From contig NZ_JAWUEL010000002.1 in NCBI RefSeq assembly GCF_034119425.1, forward strand, positions 53,616 to 117,615: a DNA stretch of 64,000 nucleotides, written 5' to 3'. Positions 8,382-16,690 of the stretch are shown here, one piece after another. The stretch is from Actinotignum schaalii_C (GTDB taxonomy: Bacteria; Actinomycetota; Actinomycetes; Actinomycetales; Actinomycetaceae). Positions within the stretch are counted from its first letter, which is position 1; each line of letters opens with the position of its first letter. A model generated the notes under the pieces. That model searched no databases and was not told where the DNA came from. It saw only the letters and a list, made by a program, of their open reading frames with translations. A program made the position numbers and the translations under genes.

Positions 8382-9812
8382 TTAGGCAACGCCCGTTTCT
8401 TCACCGATCTTGTGAACACGCAGGGTGTTGGTGGAGCCGGCCACACCCGAGGGCATACCGGCCACGATCACCACGCGGTCACCGACCTGGGCGCGGCCCA
8501 GTTCGAGAAGACGGTCTTCCACCTGCTGCACCATTTCGTCCGTGGTGGCAGCCGAATGATCCACCGTATAGGTTTCACTGCCCCACAGCACGGCAAGCTG
8601 GTTGCGGACCTTCTCCGAAGGAGTGAAGTTGATGATCGGCAGGCGGGAGCGGTTGCGTGCCACGCGGCGGGCGGTATGCCCGGTTTCCGTGAAGACCACA
8701 ACTGCCTTGACACCCAGGGCTTCACCGATGTCCAGAGCGGAGCGGGTGAGAACACCGTTGCGGGTGCGATGCAGAGAAGAGAGCTGCGGGATCTGCTCCA
8801 GGCCGTGTTCCTCCGTGTAGGAAACGATGGAGGCCATGGTCTTCACGCACTCAATCGGGTAGAGACCCACCGAGGTTTCCCCGGAAAGCATAACGGCATC
8901 CGCACCGTCCAGAATGGCATTGGCGCAGTCAGAAGCCTCAGCGCGGGTGGGCCGCGGGTTCTGGATCATGGATTCGAGAACCTGGGTGGCCAGAATAACC
9001 GGCTTGGCACGCTTGCGGGCCAGCGAAATGGCTTCCTTCTGCACCAGCGGAACCTGCTCGAGGGGCAGTTCCACGCCGAGGTCACCGCGGGCAACCATAA
9101 TGCCGTCGAAGGCCTGGACGATGTCATCCAGGTTGGCCACGGCCTGCGGCTTTTCGATCTTGGCGATAACGGGCAGGTGGATGCCCTCTTCGTCCATGAT
9201 GCGGTGGACATCGTCAATATCCTTGGCATCACGCACGAAGGAAAGCGCGATAAGATCCGCACCGTAGTTGAGACCCCAACGCAGATCCTCTTCATCCTTT
9301 TCGGACATGGCAGGAACGGACACCGCCACACCGGGAAGATTAATACCCTTGTTATTGGACACGGGACCGGGGACTTCCACGCGGGTGACCACGTCAGTTC
9401 CGTCCACAACTTCCACGACACGCACGGAGACCTTGCCATCGTCGATCAAGAGCACATCGCCGGGGTTGCAATCGCCCGCCAAGCCCTTGAAAGTGGTGGA
9501 GCAGATATCCTTCGTGCCGGGGATATCGCGGGTGGTGATGGTGAAGGTATCGCCCACGTTCAGCTGAACCGGGCCTTCGGCAAAACGGCCGAGACGGATC
9601 TTCGGGCCCTGCAAATCAACGAGTACCGCAACCGGGATACCCAGTTCCTTCGCGGCGGCGCGCACATTATCAATGCGCTTTTCGTGTTCTTCATGCGAAC
9701 CGTGGGAGGCGTTAATACGCGCCACGTTCATGCCGGCTTTAACAAGTTCAAGGATTTGATCGTAGGTATCCGTAGCAGGACCCAACGTACACACAATTCT
9801 AGCTCTACGCAT
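8382..9812 (-). CDS. pyk: Pyruvate kinase
   Basis: A 476-residue glycolytic enzyme converting phosphoenolpyruvate and ADP to pyruvate and ATP. Visible are RARIVCTLGPATDTYDQI at the N-terminus, the metal and substrate signature IAKIEKPQAV near residue 213 with the catalytic Lys, MVARGDLGVELP near 237, and the C-terminal regulatory domain with VFTETGHTARRVAR. The start at MRRARIV was chosen over a 15-residue upstream extension. The neighbour lgt and the ANTAR regulator are in the same order as in Mycobacterium. An inverted repeat precedes the gene. Confidence 0.97.
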   Translation of the reverse strand: MRRARIVCTLGPATDTYDQILELVKAGMNVARINASHGSHEEHEKRIDNVRAAAKELGIPVAVLVDLQGPKIRLGRFAEGPVQLNVGDTFTITTRDIPGTKDICSTTFKGLAGDCNPGDVLLIDDGKVSVRVVEVVDGTDVVTRVEVPGPVSNNKGINLPGVAVSVPAMSEKDEEDLRWGLNYGADLIALSFVRDAKDIDDVHRIMDEEGIHLPVIAKIEKPQAVANLDDIVQAFDGIMVARGDLGVELPLEQVPLVQKEAISLARKRAKPVILATQVLESMIQNPRPTRAEASDCANAILDGADAVMLSGETSVGLYPIECVKTMASIVSYTEEHGLEQIPQLSSLHRTRNGVLTRSALDIGEALGVKAVVVFTETGHTARRVARNRSRLPIINFTPSEKVRNQLAVLWGSETYTVDHSAATTDEMVQQVEDRLLELGRAQVGDRVVIVAGMPSGVAGSTNTLRVHKIGEETGVA

Positions 9813-9827
9813 GTTTCCTATCTTACC

Positions 9828-9865
9828 CGAGTGCCCTGTTTCCCCATCGGGACTCAAGGCACTCG
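9828..9865. repeat. Inverted repeat in the pyk leader
   Basis: CGAGTGCC at 9828-9835 and GGCACTCG at 9858-9865 are perfect reverse complements with a 22-nt spacer, 16-53 nt upstream of the pyk start. It could be an operator or a leader hairpin; nothing in the sequence decides between them. A second short pair, ATGAGC at 9885 and GCTCAT further on, may end lgt. Confidence 0.4.
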
Positions 9866-9972
9866 TCCTGGTAAATATGCACCGTTATGAGCCCCGCTCC
9901 CGGAGCTCATCTTTACGCTAGCGCACGGTTCGGGCAGCGGCTTCACCCGTTCACTGAGCGGTTACCCACGCC

Positions 9973-10965
9973 CTATTCGGATTCCTTTGCCGCGGTGGCG
10001 GAATCGTTTTTACTTGCAATCCCGGGAGTTTCCATTTTTTCATGCACAGCGGCGGCTGCGCCCGCTGCGGCGTCGTTGTTCTGTGACGTGTCGATTCCCT
10101 CAGTTTCTGGCTCGGGGCGGGCCCGCAACCACACGTGATCGCGAGAAGAATCACGCATATAGGCGCGTCGTAGGATAACGAGGGCAATGATCCCGCCGAG
10201 TAAAACGAGAAGCGATGTCCAAACATTGAGGCGTAAACCAGCAACGAGGTGCGCCGGATCGATACGCAGGTTTTCAATCCACACTCTGCCGAGAGTGTAA
10301 GCGATGACATATGCGGCAAAAAGCTGCCCGGCCACCAGGTGGAAGCGCTTTTCAAGGAGAAGAAGTACGACGGCGCCACCTAGGCACCACAGGGATTCGT
10401 AGAGGAAGGTGGGGTGGAAGAGCTGATCGGGTGGAAAACCGGCTGGGCGGTGCGCGCCGTCCACTTCCAAGCCCCACGGTAGTGAGGTGGGGCCGCCAAA
10501 AAGTTCTTGGTTGAAGTAGTTGCCCAGGCGGCCGATGGCCTGGGCAATGAGAAGGCCCGGAGCAAGGGCATCGGCAAAGGGCAGGAGCCGGACACCGTTG
10601 CGGCGGCACCCAATCCAGGCACCTACACCACCCAGCGCAACCGCACCCCAGATTCCCAGACCGCCTCCGCGTAGGTCAAAGACGCGCCACGGATCACGGC
10701 CGGGGCCGAAATACAGCTGGTAGTCCGTTATCACATGGTAGAGCCGCCCGCCGATAATCCCGAAAATAACTGCCCACAGCGCGATCGAAAGCGTGACATC
10801 GCGGGTCGCGCCTTTCACAACGTAGCGCCGTTCCGTCACGGCATACGCGATGATAATGCCGATGACAATAGCAATCGCGTAGAACTTGATGGAGAGGGAA
10901 AATCCGGAGGTCTCAAAAAGCACCCATTCGGAATGCTCGGGAGCCGGAATAGCTGTTGGAATCAT
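9973..10965 (-). CDS. lgt: Prolipoprotein diacylglyceryl transferase
   Basis: A 330-residue polytopic membrane enzyme that transfers diacylglycerol from phosphatidylglycerol to the lipobox Cys of prolipoproteins. About seven membrane segments, the Lgt signature GRLGNYFNQELFGGPTSLPWG near residue 142 and the HPTFLYES motif near residue 187 are present. A hydrophilic C-terminal tail of about 60 residues follows the last helix, as in mycobacteria. The ATG overlaps the stop of the TrpC-like gene by 4 nt (ATGA), so translation is likely coupled. A client lipoprotein (FKBP) lies 1.6 kb away. Confidence 0.96.
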   Translation of the reverse strand: MIPTAIPAPEHSEWVLFETSGFSLSIKFYAIAIVIGIIIAYAVTERRYVVKGATRDVTLSIALWAVIFGIIGGRLYHVITDYQLYFGPGRDPWRVFDLRGGGLGIWGAVALGGVGAWIGCRRNGVRLLPFADALAPGLLIAQAIGRLGNYFNQELFGGPTSLPWGLEVDGAHRPAGFPPDQLFHPTFLYESLWCLGGAVVLLLLEKRFHLVAGQLFAAYVIAYTLGRVWIENLRIDPAHLVAGLRLNVWTSLLVLLGGIIALVILRRAYMRDSSRDHVWLRARPEPETEGIDTSQNNDAAAGAAAAVHEKMETPGIASKNDSATAAKESE

Positions 10966-11858
10966 CGTGTCCCTTCTTCTGCGGGGGCGTGGGGCGGATG
11001 CCCGAGCCCGGGTGCCTGGGCTGTATCTTCGGTAACGTCAAGGGTATGTTCAGTTACGTGCGCGATGCGTTCGGCCATGAGCAACGCGGCCGGATGCCGC
11101 CCCGCGGTTGCCATGCGAGCCACAAGCCCGACCGGATCATCGGTTTCGAGGAGGGCCCGCCCTACGATAACGCACCCTACACCGTGCCGTGCCGCGGTGA
11201 AAACATCCCGGGGATTGCGTACCCCGCGCCGTACCACCCGCACGCAGGTGTAGGGCAATTGCTCGAAAAGCTGCGGATAATCTGTGGCGGAACGCGAATC
11301 TGCGACAATAACGCGCGCCGCGCAGCGAATCGCGCGAGTTATGTCACTTTCGGATTCCACTTCCAGGCAGGGTTCCATACCGAGGGATCGCGCGCGTTCC
11401 ACCAGTGCTTCAAGTTCCACATCGGAGAGGATGCGAGGGGTAAGCGAAACAGCATCCGCGCCCGCCGCACGAGCCCGTAAAAGCTGCACCGCGGAAACAG
11501 TGACATCACGGTAGAGAAGCGGACCCACCCCGATGGCGCGGGCGCGCCGTAGCGCCGGGAGGCCGAGGCCTCCGGGGATAACCGGGGCCGTCACAGAGAT
11601 CGCAGCCGCTCCCCCGGCGCTCAAGGCCTCCGTAAAAGCTTCCAAATATTCCGGGGCAGGGGAAGGATTTCCGTCCAAATTGCGGATCTCCCCAATGACA
11701 CCGATGGGACGCTGCGGACTGGGCGCGAGCGCGCGGTAAAACTCGCGTGGTGCAGGAGCTGCCTGGACGGCGCGCCGCAGCGCATCACGCTCCTGGTCTG
11801 AGACCTGCCAAGCGGCGGCCCGCACCCGCTGTGCTACCTCATCAATAAACCATGCCAC
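10962..11858 (-). CDS. Degenerate TrpC-like (indole-3-glycerol-phosphate synthase fold) protein
   Basis: A 298-residue TIM-barrel protein. The fold is clear: GEIRN for the family's EIKRASPS strand, AGGAAAISV, LLYRDVTV for the LRKDF strand, RAAGADAVSL, CLEVES and the phosphate-site end GVGCVIVGRALLETDDP. The KRASPS motif is replaced by RNLDGNPS, the catalytic Lys of LRKDF is Arg, NNR is changed to DSR, and SESGI is replaced by VRRGV, so synthase activity is unlikely. It sits where M. tuberculosis has trpC-trpB-trpA before lgt, but trpB and trpA are absent. The GTG start at 11858 follows GGGAGG; a longer frame to 11930 exists. Function is unknown; it overlaps lgt by 4 nt. Confidence 0.72.
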   Translation of the reverse strand: MAWFIDEVAQRVRAAAWQVSDQERDALRRAVQAAPAPREFYRALAPSPQRPIGVIGEIRNLDGNPSPAPEYLEAFTEALSAGGAAAISVTAPVIPGGLGLPALRRARAIGVGPLLYRDVTVSAVQLLRARAAGADAVSLTPRILSDVELEALVERARSLGMEPCLEVESESDITRAIRCAARVIVADSRSATDYPQLFEQLPYTCVRVVRRGVRNPRDVFTAARHGVGCVIVGRALLETDDPVGLVARMATAGRHPAALLMAERIAHVTEHTLDVTEDTAQAPGLGHPPHAPAEEGTR

Positions 11859-11956
11859 TGTGCCTCCCGCTCTCGGTGAGCTTCGCTCCGCGTGCCGGTT
11901 ATGACATAGAGTACCCGCACGGGGTGACAAAAAAGACGCAGGAATAGGTGAGGAAC

Positions 11957-12550
11957 ATGAAAGATGGCACGGACGGCCTGGGTCTCCTCGCGGCCCTGGT
12001 ACTTCGTGGAAAAGGCCGGCGAATCTACGGCATTGACGGGCGCAGCGGAGCCGGGAAAACCCAGCTATCGCGGGCTCTTGCGGCGCGGCTACGCGAGAGC
12101 GGGCTGGCGGTCGAAATCCTCGAAGTGGAACATTTCGTACCCGGGTGGGATGGCTTGGCCCGCGGCGTGGAGCGGGTAGCCCGTGAGATTCTGGTGCCTT
12201 TTCTGAGTGGGGAAAGCGCGCGGGTGAAGCCTTGGAATTGGTATCTGAGCTGCTACGACGCTCCGGTAACGGTGCCGGCCGACCAGCTCACCGAGGTACT
12301 GCTGCTGGAAGGCTGCGGGGCGGCTTCGGCGGCCTGTGCGCCGCTGTGCACCGCCACAATCTGGATGGAATGTGAGGATTATCTCCGGCAGGCGCGGGTA
12401 CGGGAGCGTGAGGGAGATCCGAGTGGCTGGTGGGATATGTGGGCCGCCCAGGAACGTGCGCTACTCACAAAAAGAGACACCCCGGCCCTGGCACAGGCGG
12501 TAGCGAGCTGGGATGCGGGAGAGCTACACGTGGAGATGCGCGGTCATTAG
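11957..12550 (+). CDS. P-loop NTPase of uridine-kinase-like type, substrate unknown
   Basis: About 197 residues. Walker A GRSGAGKT lies near residue 29 after an IYGID strand, followed by a helix RALAARLRE and VEILEVEHFVPGWDG, the pattern of nucleoside and phosphoribulokinase-like kinases with an Asp or Glu-containing second strand. LLLEGCG near residue 118 is the Walker B-like position and ARVRERE resembles a lid. It stands alone on the plus strand, divergent from the trpC-like gene and convergent with the FKBP gene, sharing the 4-nt TTAG with both stop codons. A GTG 9 nt upstream (11948) is an alternative start. Cytosolic kinase is inferred; substrate cannot be named. Confidence 0.6.
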   Translation: MKDGTDGLGLLAALVLRGKGRRIYGIDGRSGAGKTQLSRALAARLRESGLAVEILEVEHFVPGWDGLARGVERVAREILVPFLSGESARVKPWNWYLSCYDAPVTVPADQLTEVLLLEGCGAASAACAPLCTATIWMECEDYLRQARVREREGDPSGWWDMWAAQERALLTKRDTPALAQAVASWDAGELHVEMRGH

Positions 12551-13431
12551 GCAGCTCCGGCGCGAATCTGGGTGAGTGCCTGACCCGTGGCCAAAATATC
12601 GACAATGGCCACAAGGTCAGTATCCCCGCGAGCTTGGCTAGCCGGAATGAGAATCATGACCCGCGAACCTACCCGCTGATCGACCAAACCTTTGCGCATC
12701 CCATCCATGAGATCGCCCATGGCGGCACGCACCGGCCCGGATGTCCAGCTGGAGTCAACCGTTTGCCCATTCGGATCCACGAGGAAGTAGTTGAGCACAA
12801 GTTCGTCCGAGGCGGCTACCTGCTCACCGCGCCCGAGCACGAGGGGCACCACCGCGAATTCCGGAATGGGCCCGCCACCCCCGGTAAGCACGGGTGCCAC
12901 ACCTTCTCCGCTTGCCAGTCCCGGCATTCCTGCCGGTGGCGTGGCCGGCGGAGACGCTGCCGCCCCGCGTGCATTTGTGTAAAGAATATCGACAATAACG
13001 ATTTCTACCGCACCGGGGTCTCCTGCGACTAATTCTTCGCGCTGGATGAGCAGGCGGCTGCCTTCCCGCTGTCCGCTGATATAGGGAGCTAGCTCCCCCA
13101 CTCCGGCCCGGCTCACGGTAGCGAGAGTAATCCCGCCGGTGGCAAAGCCTTCCACCGGAGCTTCGGTACGCGAGTCAAAGGAGGTGATGCGGGCGAGGAC
13201 CGGGCTTCCTTCGGCCAGTTCCACCCCGTCTCCCGGGATGAGGACATCCTGGCGTACCCCGTCTACATGGAGGTTTCCACTCACGGAGATGGTGACGGGA
13301 GCTCCAAAAGCACCTGTGACATCCACGCTTCCGGGAGTGTCGGGCTCGCGGTGGCCGCTACAGCCCGCCAGCGCGGTAGCGGCCACCGCGATGCCCGCCA
13401 GGATCGTTCGGTATCTCACGGGGTGCCTCAC
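12547..13431 (-). CDS. FKBP-type peptidyl-prolyl isomerase lipoprotein
   Basis: A 294-residue exported protein. An N-terminal signal with lipobox ALAGC (Cys at about 23) predicts lipid anchoring on the outer face of the membrane. Two FKBP-like halves can be seen, about 40-150 and 190-290; the C-terminal half has the pattern VLNYFLVDPNGQTVDSSW ... GLVDQRVGSRVMILIP of actinobacterial FKBP lipoproteins. Active-site aromatics are only partly recognisable, so activity is uncertain. Its GTG start overlaps the pafA stop (GTGA), making it the last gene of the Pup operon, a linkage seen in many actinobacteria. Confidence 0.82.
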   Translation of the reverse strand: MRHPVRYRTILAGIAVAATALAGCSGHREPDTPGSVDVTGAFGAPVTISVSGNLHVDGVRQDVLIPGDGVELAEGSPVLARITSFDSRTEAPVEGFATGGITLATVSRAGVGELAPYISGQREGSRLLIQREELVAGDPGAVEIVIVDILYTNARGAAASPPATPPAGMPGLASGEGVAPVLTGGGGPIPEFAVVPLVLGRGEQVAASDELVLNYFLVDPNGQTVDSSWTSGPVRAAMGDLMDGMRKGLVDQRVGSRVMILIPASQARGDTDLVAIVDILATGQALTQIRAGAA

Positions 13432-14816
13432 GCGGTGATCTCCTCGATAAGTGCTTCGACCTCGGGGTTTTCAGTGGCGAGTGGGTCGTTGAGGACCACG
13501 CTGGAATTCCCATTGGCCTCCATGAGGCGCAGGGTGGACCAGTCCACCGCCACATCGCGCCGGGCTCGCCGCGCCGCGGCCAGGAAGCGCCCCCGTAGCG
13601 CGGCCCGGGTGGTTTGCGGCGGAACCGTGATGGCTCTGGCAGCGCGTTCGGGCGCGATAACACGGTGTAGGAGCCCGGATTCTTCCATCCGGTCGCGCAA
13701 ACCGCCCGCGGTGATATCGTGATATGCCAAATCCAGGCGTGCCACTCGGGCATCGCAGAGTTTCGCCCCGGTGCGTTCCCGGTAGCGGGTGAGGAGGGCG
13801 AGTTTGGCAGCCCAGTCGATTTCGGTGGCAATAGTGCTCGGATCGCGGCGTTCCACCGCGTCAATGGCGCGCTCCCACAGCTCGAGGAGATAGCGCCGGG
13901 TGGGATCGAGCTCCGCTAGGTATCCTTTCCGATCCAGGTGGTTCATCGCGGCTTCATACATTCGCCGCTGTACTGAAATCGGATCGGTCAATCCGCCGCT
14001 GGCCAGTTCCAAATTAGCTCGCCCCGATAGGTCCGCGCCCGTGATCCGGATAGCGTGCATGGGGTCGGCGAGTTCCAGGTCCGGAAGGATTGCGCCTTCT
14101 TCCACGAGGGTAAGGAGAGCTTCGGTGGCCGCGACTTTGAGGCCGGTTGTTGCCTGGGAAATATTGGAATCCCCCACGATAACATGCATGCGCCGGTAGA
14201 GTTCCGCATCAGCGTGGGGTTCATCGCGGGTATTGATCATGGGCCGGGACCGCGTGGATGCCGAAGAGATAGCCTCCCACATTTGGTGGGAGCGTTGGGA
14301 AAATTCGTAGCGTACCTGCCCGTCTTCCCCGCGGTGCAGGCTACCGGCTCCCGCTACGATCTGCCTGGTCACGAAGAAGGGGATGAGCCTGGCAATGCGC
14401 TGGCGGTAGTCAGGGCGCCGGTGCACCATGTAGTTTTCGTGGCACCCGAAAGAGTGCCCTTCTGAATCAACATTGTTTTTCAGGAGGTGGATGGCCCCAG
14501 GTACGCCGTCGTCCTGTAATTTTTCATTGGCGCCTTTCGCAAGTCGCGCAAAAATGAGTTCTCCGGCGCGGTCGTGGGCGAGGAGGTCGTCGATATTATC
14601 GCATTCAGCGGTGGCGTATTCCGGGTGGGCACCCACGTCCAGGTAGAGGCGTGACCCGTTTTCTAGGAAGGTGTTCGTTGACCGATGCAGGGCCAGTACC
14701 GGCGCGAATAGCCGCTGCGCGGATTCTTCGGCATCCAGCGGTGGGCGTGTGCCGCGTTGCGCCGCGCAGGTAATCCCGTACTCGGTCTCAATGCCCATAA
14801 CGCGACGGGGTATCAC
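13428..14816 (-). CDS. pafA: Pup--protein ligase
   Basis: A 462-residue glutamine-synthetase-like ligase that joins the C-terminal Glu of Pup to lysines of target proteins using ATP. Family features are the N-terminal MGIETEYGI with the catalytic-site Glu residues, GSRLYLDVGAHPEYAT near residue 57, FGCHENYMV near 123, and NTRDEPHAD ... YRRMHVIVGDSN near 196. Length matches the family. The start is GTG, overlapping the pup stop as GTGA. It lies between pup and the FKBP gene; in mycobacteria prcB and prcA intervene between pup and pafA, but here nothing does. Confidence 0.97.
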   Translation of the reverse strand: MIPRRVMGIETEYGITCAAQRGTRPPLDAEESAQRLFAPVLALHRSTNTFLENGSRLYLDVGAHPEYATAECDNIDDLLAHDRAGELIFARLAKGANEKLQDDGVPGAIHLLKNNVDSEGHSFGCHENYMVHRRPDYRQRIARLIPFFVTRQIVAGAGSLHRGEDGQVRYEFSQRSHQMWEAISSASTRSRPMINTRDEPHADAELYRRMHVIVGDSNISQATTGLKVAATEALLTLVEEGAILPDLELADPMHAIRITGADLSGRANLELASGGLTDPISVQRRMYEAAMNHLDRKGYLAELDPTRRYLLELWERAIDAVERRDPSTIATEIDWAAKLALLTRYRERTGAKLCDARVARLDLAYHDITAGGLRDRMEESGLLHRVIAPERAARAITVPPQTTRAALRGRFLAAARRARRDVAVDWSTLRLMEANGNSSVVLNDPLATENPEVEALIEEITA

Positions 14817-14992
14817 TGTCCGCCTTTCTGTACGAAGCCCTGTACGAAGGAGGACGCGTTGCTTTCTAGCACGGCGTCAATATCGTCGAGCAGCGCATCG
14901 ATACCAAAATCTTGATTTTGCGCCTGCGGGGCGTCCACTTCGGTATGTTCTTCCTGCCGGCGTTGGGGCTGCAGGAATTCTTGACTGGACAT
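14813..14992 (-). CDS. pup: Prokaryotic ubiquitin-like protein Pup
   Basis: A 59-residue protein found by reading the gap between pafA and dop. It starts MSSQEFLQPQRRQEE, has the coiled Pup core IDALLDDIDAVLESNA near residues 31-46, and ends FVQKGGQ. The C-terminal GGQ means the last Gln must be deamidated to Glu by Dop before ligation by PafA. The low-complexity polar N-terminus fits its disordered family. A good ribosome-binding site (AGGAAGGA) lies 5-6 nt before the ATG. The stop overlaps the pafA GTG. A hairpin lies 40-85 nt upstream of the start. Confidence 0.97.
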   Translation of the reverse strand: MSSQEFLQPQRRQEEHTEVDAPQAQNQDFGIDALLDDIDAVLESNASSFVQGFVQKGGQ

Positions 14993-15030
14993 TTCTTCCT
15001 TCCTCTTCTCTGGTAGTGATGTTCACGGGT

Positions 15031-15077
15031 GTCCGGATGCTGCCGGCCGAGTTTGCGGCCGGGGCAGGATGCCGGAC
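15031..15077 (-). other. Hairpin in the dop-pup gap
   Basis: An extended stem: 15031-15036 with 15072-15077 (GTCCGG/CCGGAC), a short internal loop, then CTG-CCGGCC (15040-15048) with GGCCGG-CAG (15057-15067, two-G bulge). No T-tract follows. It could limit read-through, mark an RNA processing site or stabilise pup mRNA. Confidence 0.6.
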
Positions 15078-15100
15078 CGGACGCGTCGGCAAGGTGTCCC

Positions 15101-16690
15101 CTAGGAACCCGCCGCGGTGAGCGCGGCAATAACATCGTCTATCGTGTGTGCGGCGGTCAGGGTAGCTCCCAGCCTTGCTTCGTTCGCGGCATTCGGATCG
15201 GGCAAGTTGAGACGATGAAGCTGGCCGGCGCTATCGCGTAGCAGCACGCTTGACCAGCTGGCCGCGGCCACCTGATCGGAAAAGCGGGAAATGAGCTGCC
15301 CGCGTAGGTAGGCGCGGGTGGAGCCCGGGGCCTGCCGGGTAGCCTTGGCTATCTCCGCCTCCGAGAACAGCTCCTCTACCCGCCCCGCGGCCCGTAGTTT
15401 CGCTACGATGGAGCGTTCGGGGCGCACATCATGCCATTGCACATCGAGGGCGCGCAGCTTATCCGAATCCCAGCTTCCCCCACCGCGTTCACGTAATTCG
15501 TTGAGAACCTGGTATTTCGCTACCCATTCCACCTGGGATGCGGCGGAAAAAATATCACGGGACAGCAGATCAAGAACATTTTGCCACCGCTCGAGGATCT
15601 CGGCGGTATCCGCGTCCACCTCACCGTGTTCGGCCAGCGCATCGCGCACCGCATCGAGGTATATCTGTTGAATCTCCAGCGCGGTGCGCGGTTCGCCTTC
15701 GTGCACTTCGAGTTTGGTGGAGAGAGTGGGATCTTGGGATACCGTCCACGTGAGCGGCACGGGATTATCCATGATGACCGATTCCAGCCCGAGAGGCACA
15801 GCGTCACGTTCTAGCATCCACAGCACCAGCGAGGTGGTCCCCACCTTGAGCAGGATAGACACGTCAAATTGGTTGGCATCTCCCCCGATGACGTGAAGGC
15901 GCCGGAAGCGTTGCGCCGCCGCGTGGGGTTCATCGCGGGTATTGATAATGGGCCGGTTGAAAGTAGTTTCCAACCCGATGTCATTTTCCACGTAATCGGC
16001 GCGTTGTGAAATTTGGAATCCGGGCTGTTCCGAGCGCGGGCCGAGCCCCACGCGGCCGGTGCCGCACAGAATCGGCCGGGTCACGAAAAAAGGAATGAGG
16101 TAGCGGATGATCTCCGTGAAGGGCAGGGAGCGATCAACCAGGTAGTTTTCGTGGGAGCCGTACGCCGCTCCTTTTCCGTCCACGTTGTTTTTGTAGATGG
16201 CAAATTCGCGGCCGTTTTTGCGCAACAGCTCGATTCCACGCCGCGCGATAAGCTCTCCGGCGCGGTCCCAGAGCACGGCTTCGCGCGGGGTGGAGGTTTC
16301 CGGCGAAGAATATTCCGGGTGGGCATGATCCACGTAGAGACGCCCGCCGTTAGTAAGAACCGCGTTCGCGGCGCGCGGGCGGCGCAGTTCTGCCTCATCT
16401 TCCGTTAGAGGTGCGACGACGACGCCAGCTGGCGGGGCAGGATTTTCAGGATCATCGGTGAGCTGAGAAGGGTCCGCCTCCTCCCGGCTCATCCGGAAAC
16501 CGCGGGCGTCATTGAGGGGATCTTCTCCGGTGTAATCCCAGGCCACCGGGCCGTGCGTGCCGGCCCCTTCCCCGGCATGCCCGTAGGTTTCTACAAAATC
16601 AGCCGAGAGCACCACAGGATTTGCCCGCAGATCAGCGGGTTCCATAATCCCGAATTCTGTTTCCAGGCCGATGACTCGACGTGCTGTCAC
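15101..16690 (-). CDS. dop: Depupylase / Pup deamidase
   Basis: A 529-residue PafA paralogue that deamidates Pup-Gln to Pup-Glu and removes Pup from substrates. It starts RRVIGLETEFGI, and an insert of about 60 residues (about 45-100) lies where the family has the Dop loop, before GGRLYVDHAHPEYSS. GSHENYLVDR near 176 and INTRDEPHAAAQRFRRLHVIGGDAN near 245 are ATP and metal-site regions. The start GTG overlaps the arc stop (GTGA). A 108-nt gap with a hairpin separates it from pup. Confidence 0.96.
   Translation of the reverse strand: MTARRVIGLETEFGIMEPADLRANPVVLSADFVETYGHAGEGAGTHGPVAWDYTGEDPLNDARGFRMSREEADPSQLTDDPENPAPPAGVVVAPLTEDEAELRRPRAANAVLTNGGRLYVDHAHPEYSSPETSTPREAVLWDRAGELIARRGIELLRKNGREFAIYKNNVDGKGAAYGSHENYLVDRSLPFTEIIRYLIPFFVTRPILCGTGRVGLGPRSEQPGFQISQRADYVENDIGLETTFNRPIINTRDEPHAAAQRFRRLHVIGGDANQFDVSILLKVGTTSLVLWMLERDAVPLGLESVIMDNPVPLTWTVSQDPTLSTKLEVHEGEPRTALEIQQIYLDAVRDALAEHGEVDADTAEILERWQNVLDLLSRDIFSAASQVEWVAKYQVLNELRERGGGSWDSDKLRALDVQWHDVRPERSIVAKLRAAGRVEELFSEAEIAKATRQAPGSTRAYLRGQLISRFSDQVAAASWSSVLLRDSAGQLHRLNLPDPNAANEARLGATLTAAHTIDDVIAALTAAGS

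Noticed and set aside
8295..9890. 531-codon open frame on the plus strand
   Set aside because: Antisense of pyk; GC-rich codon bias leaves such frames open.
10962..11930. Functional indole-3-glycerol-phosphate synthase
   Set aside because: The catalytic Lys and Glu-containing motifs are altered, so only a fold-level call is made.
14993..15100. Hidden prcB or other gene between dop and pup
   Set aside because: Only 108 nt; it holds the pup ribosome-binding site and a hairpin.
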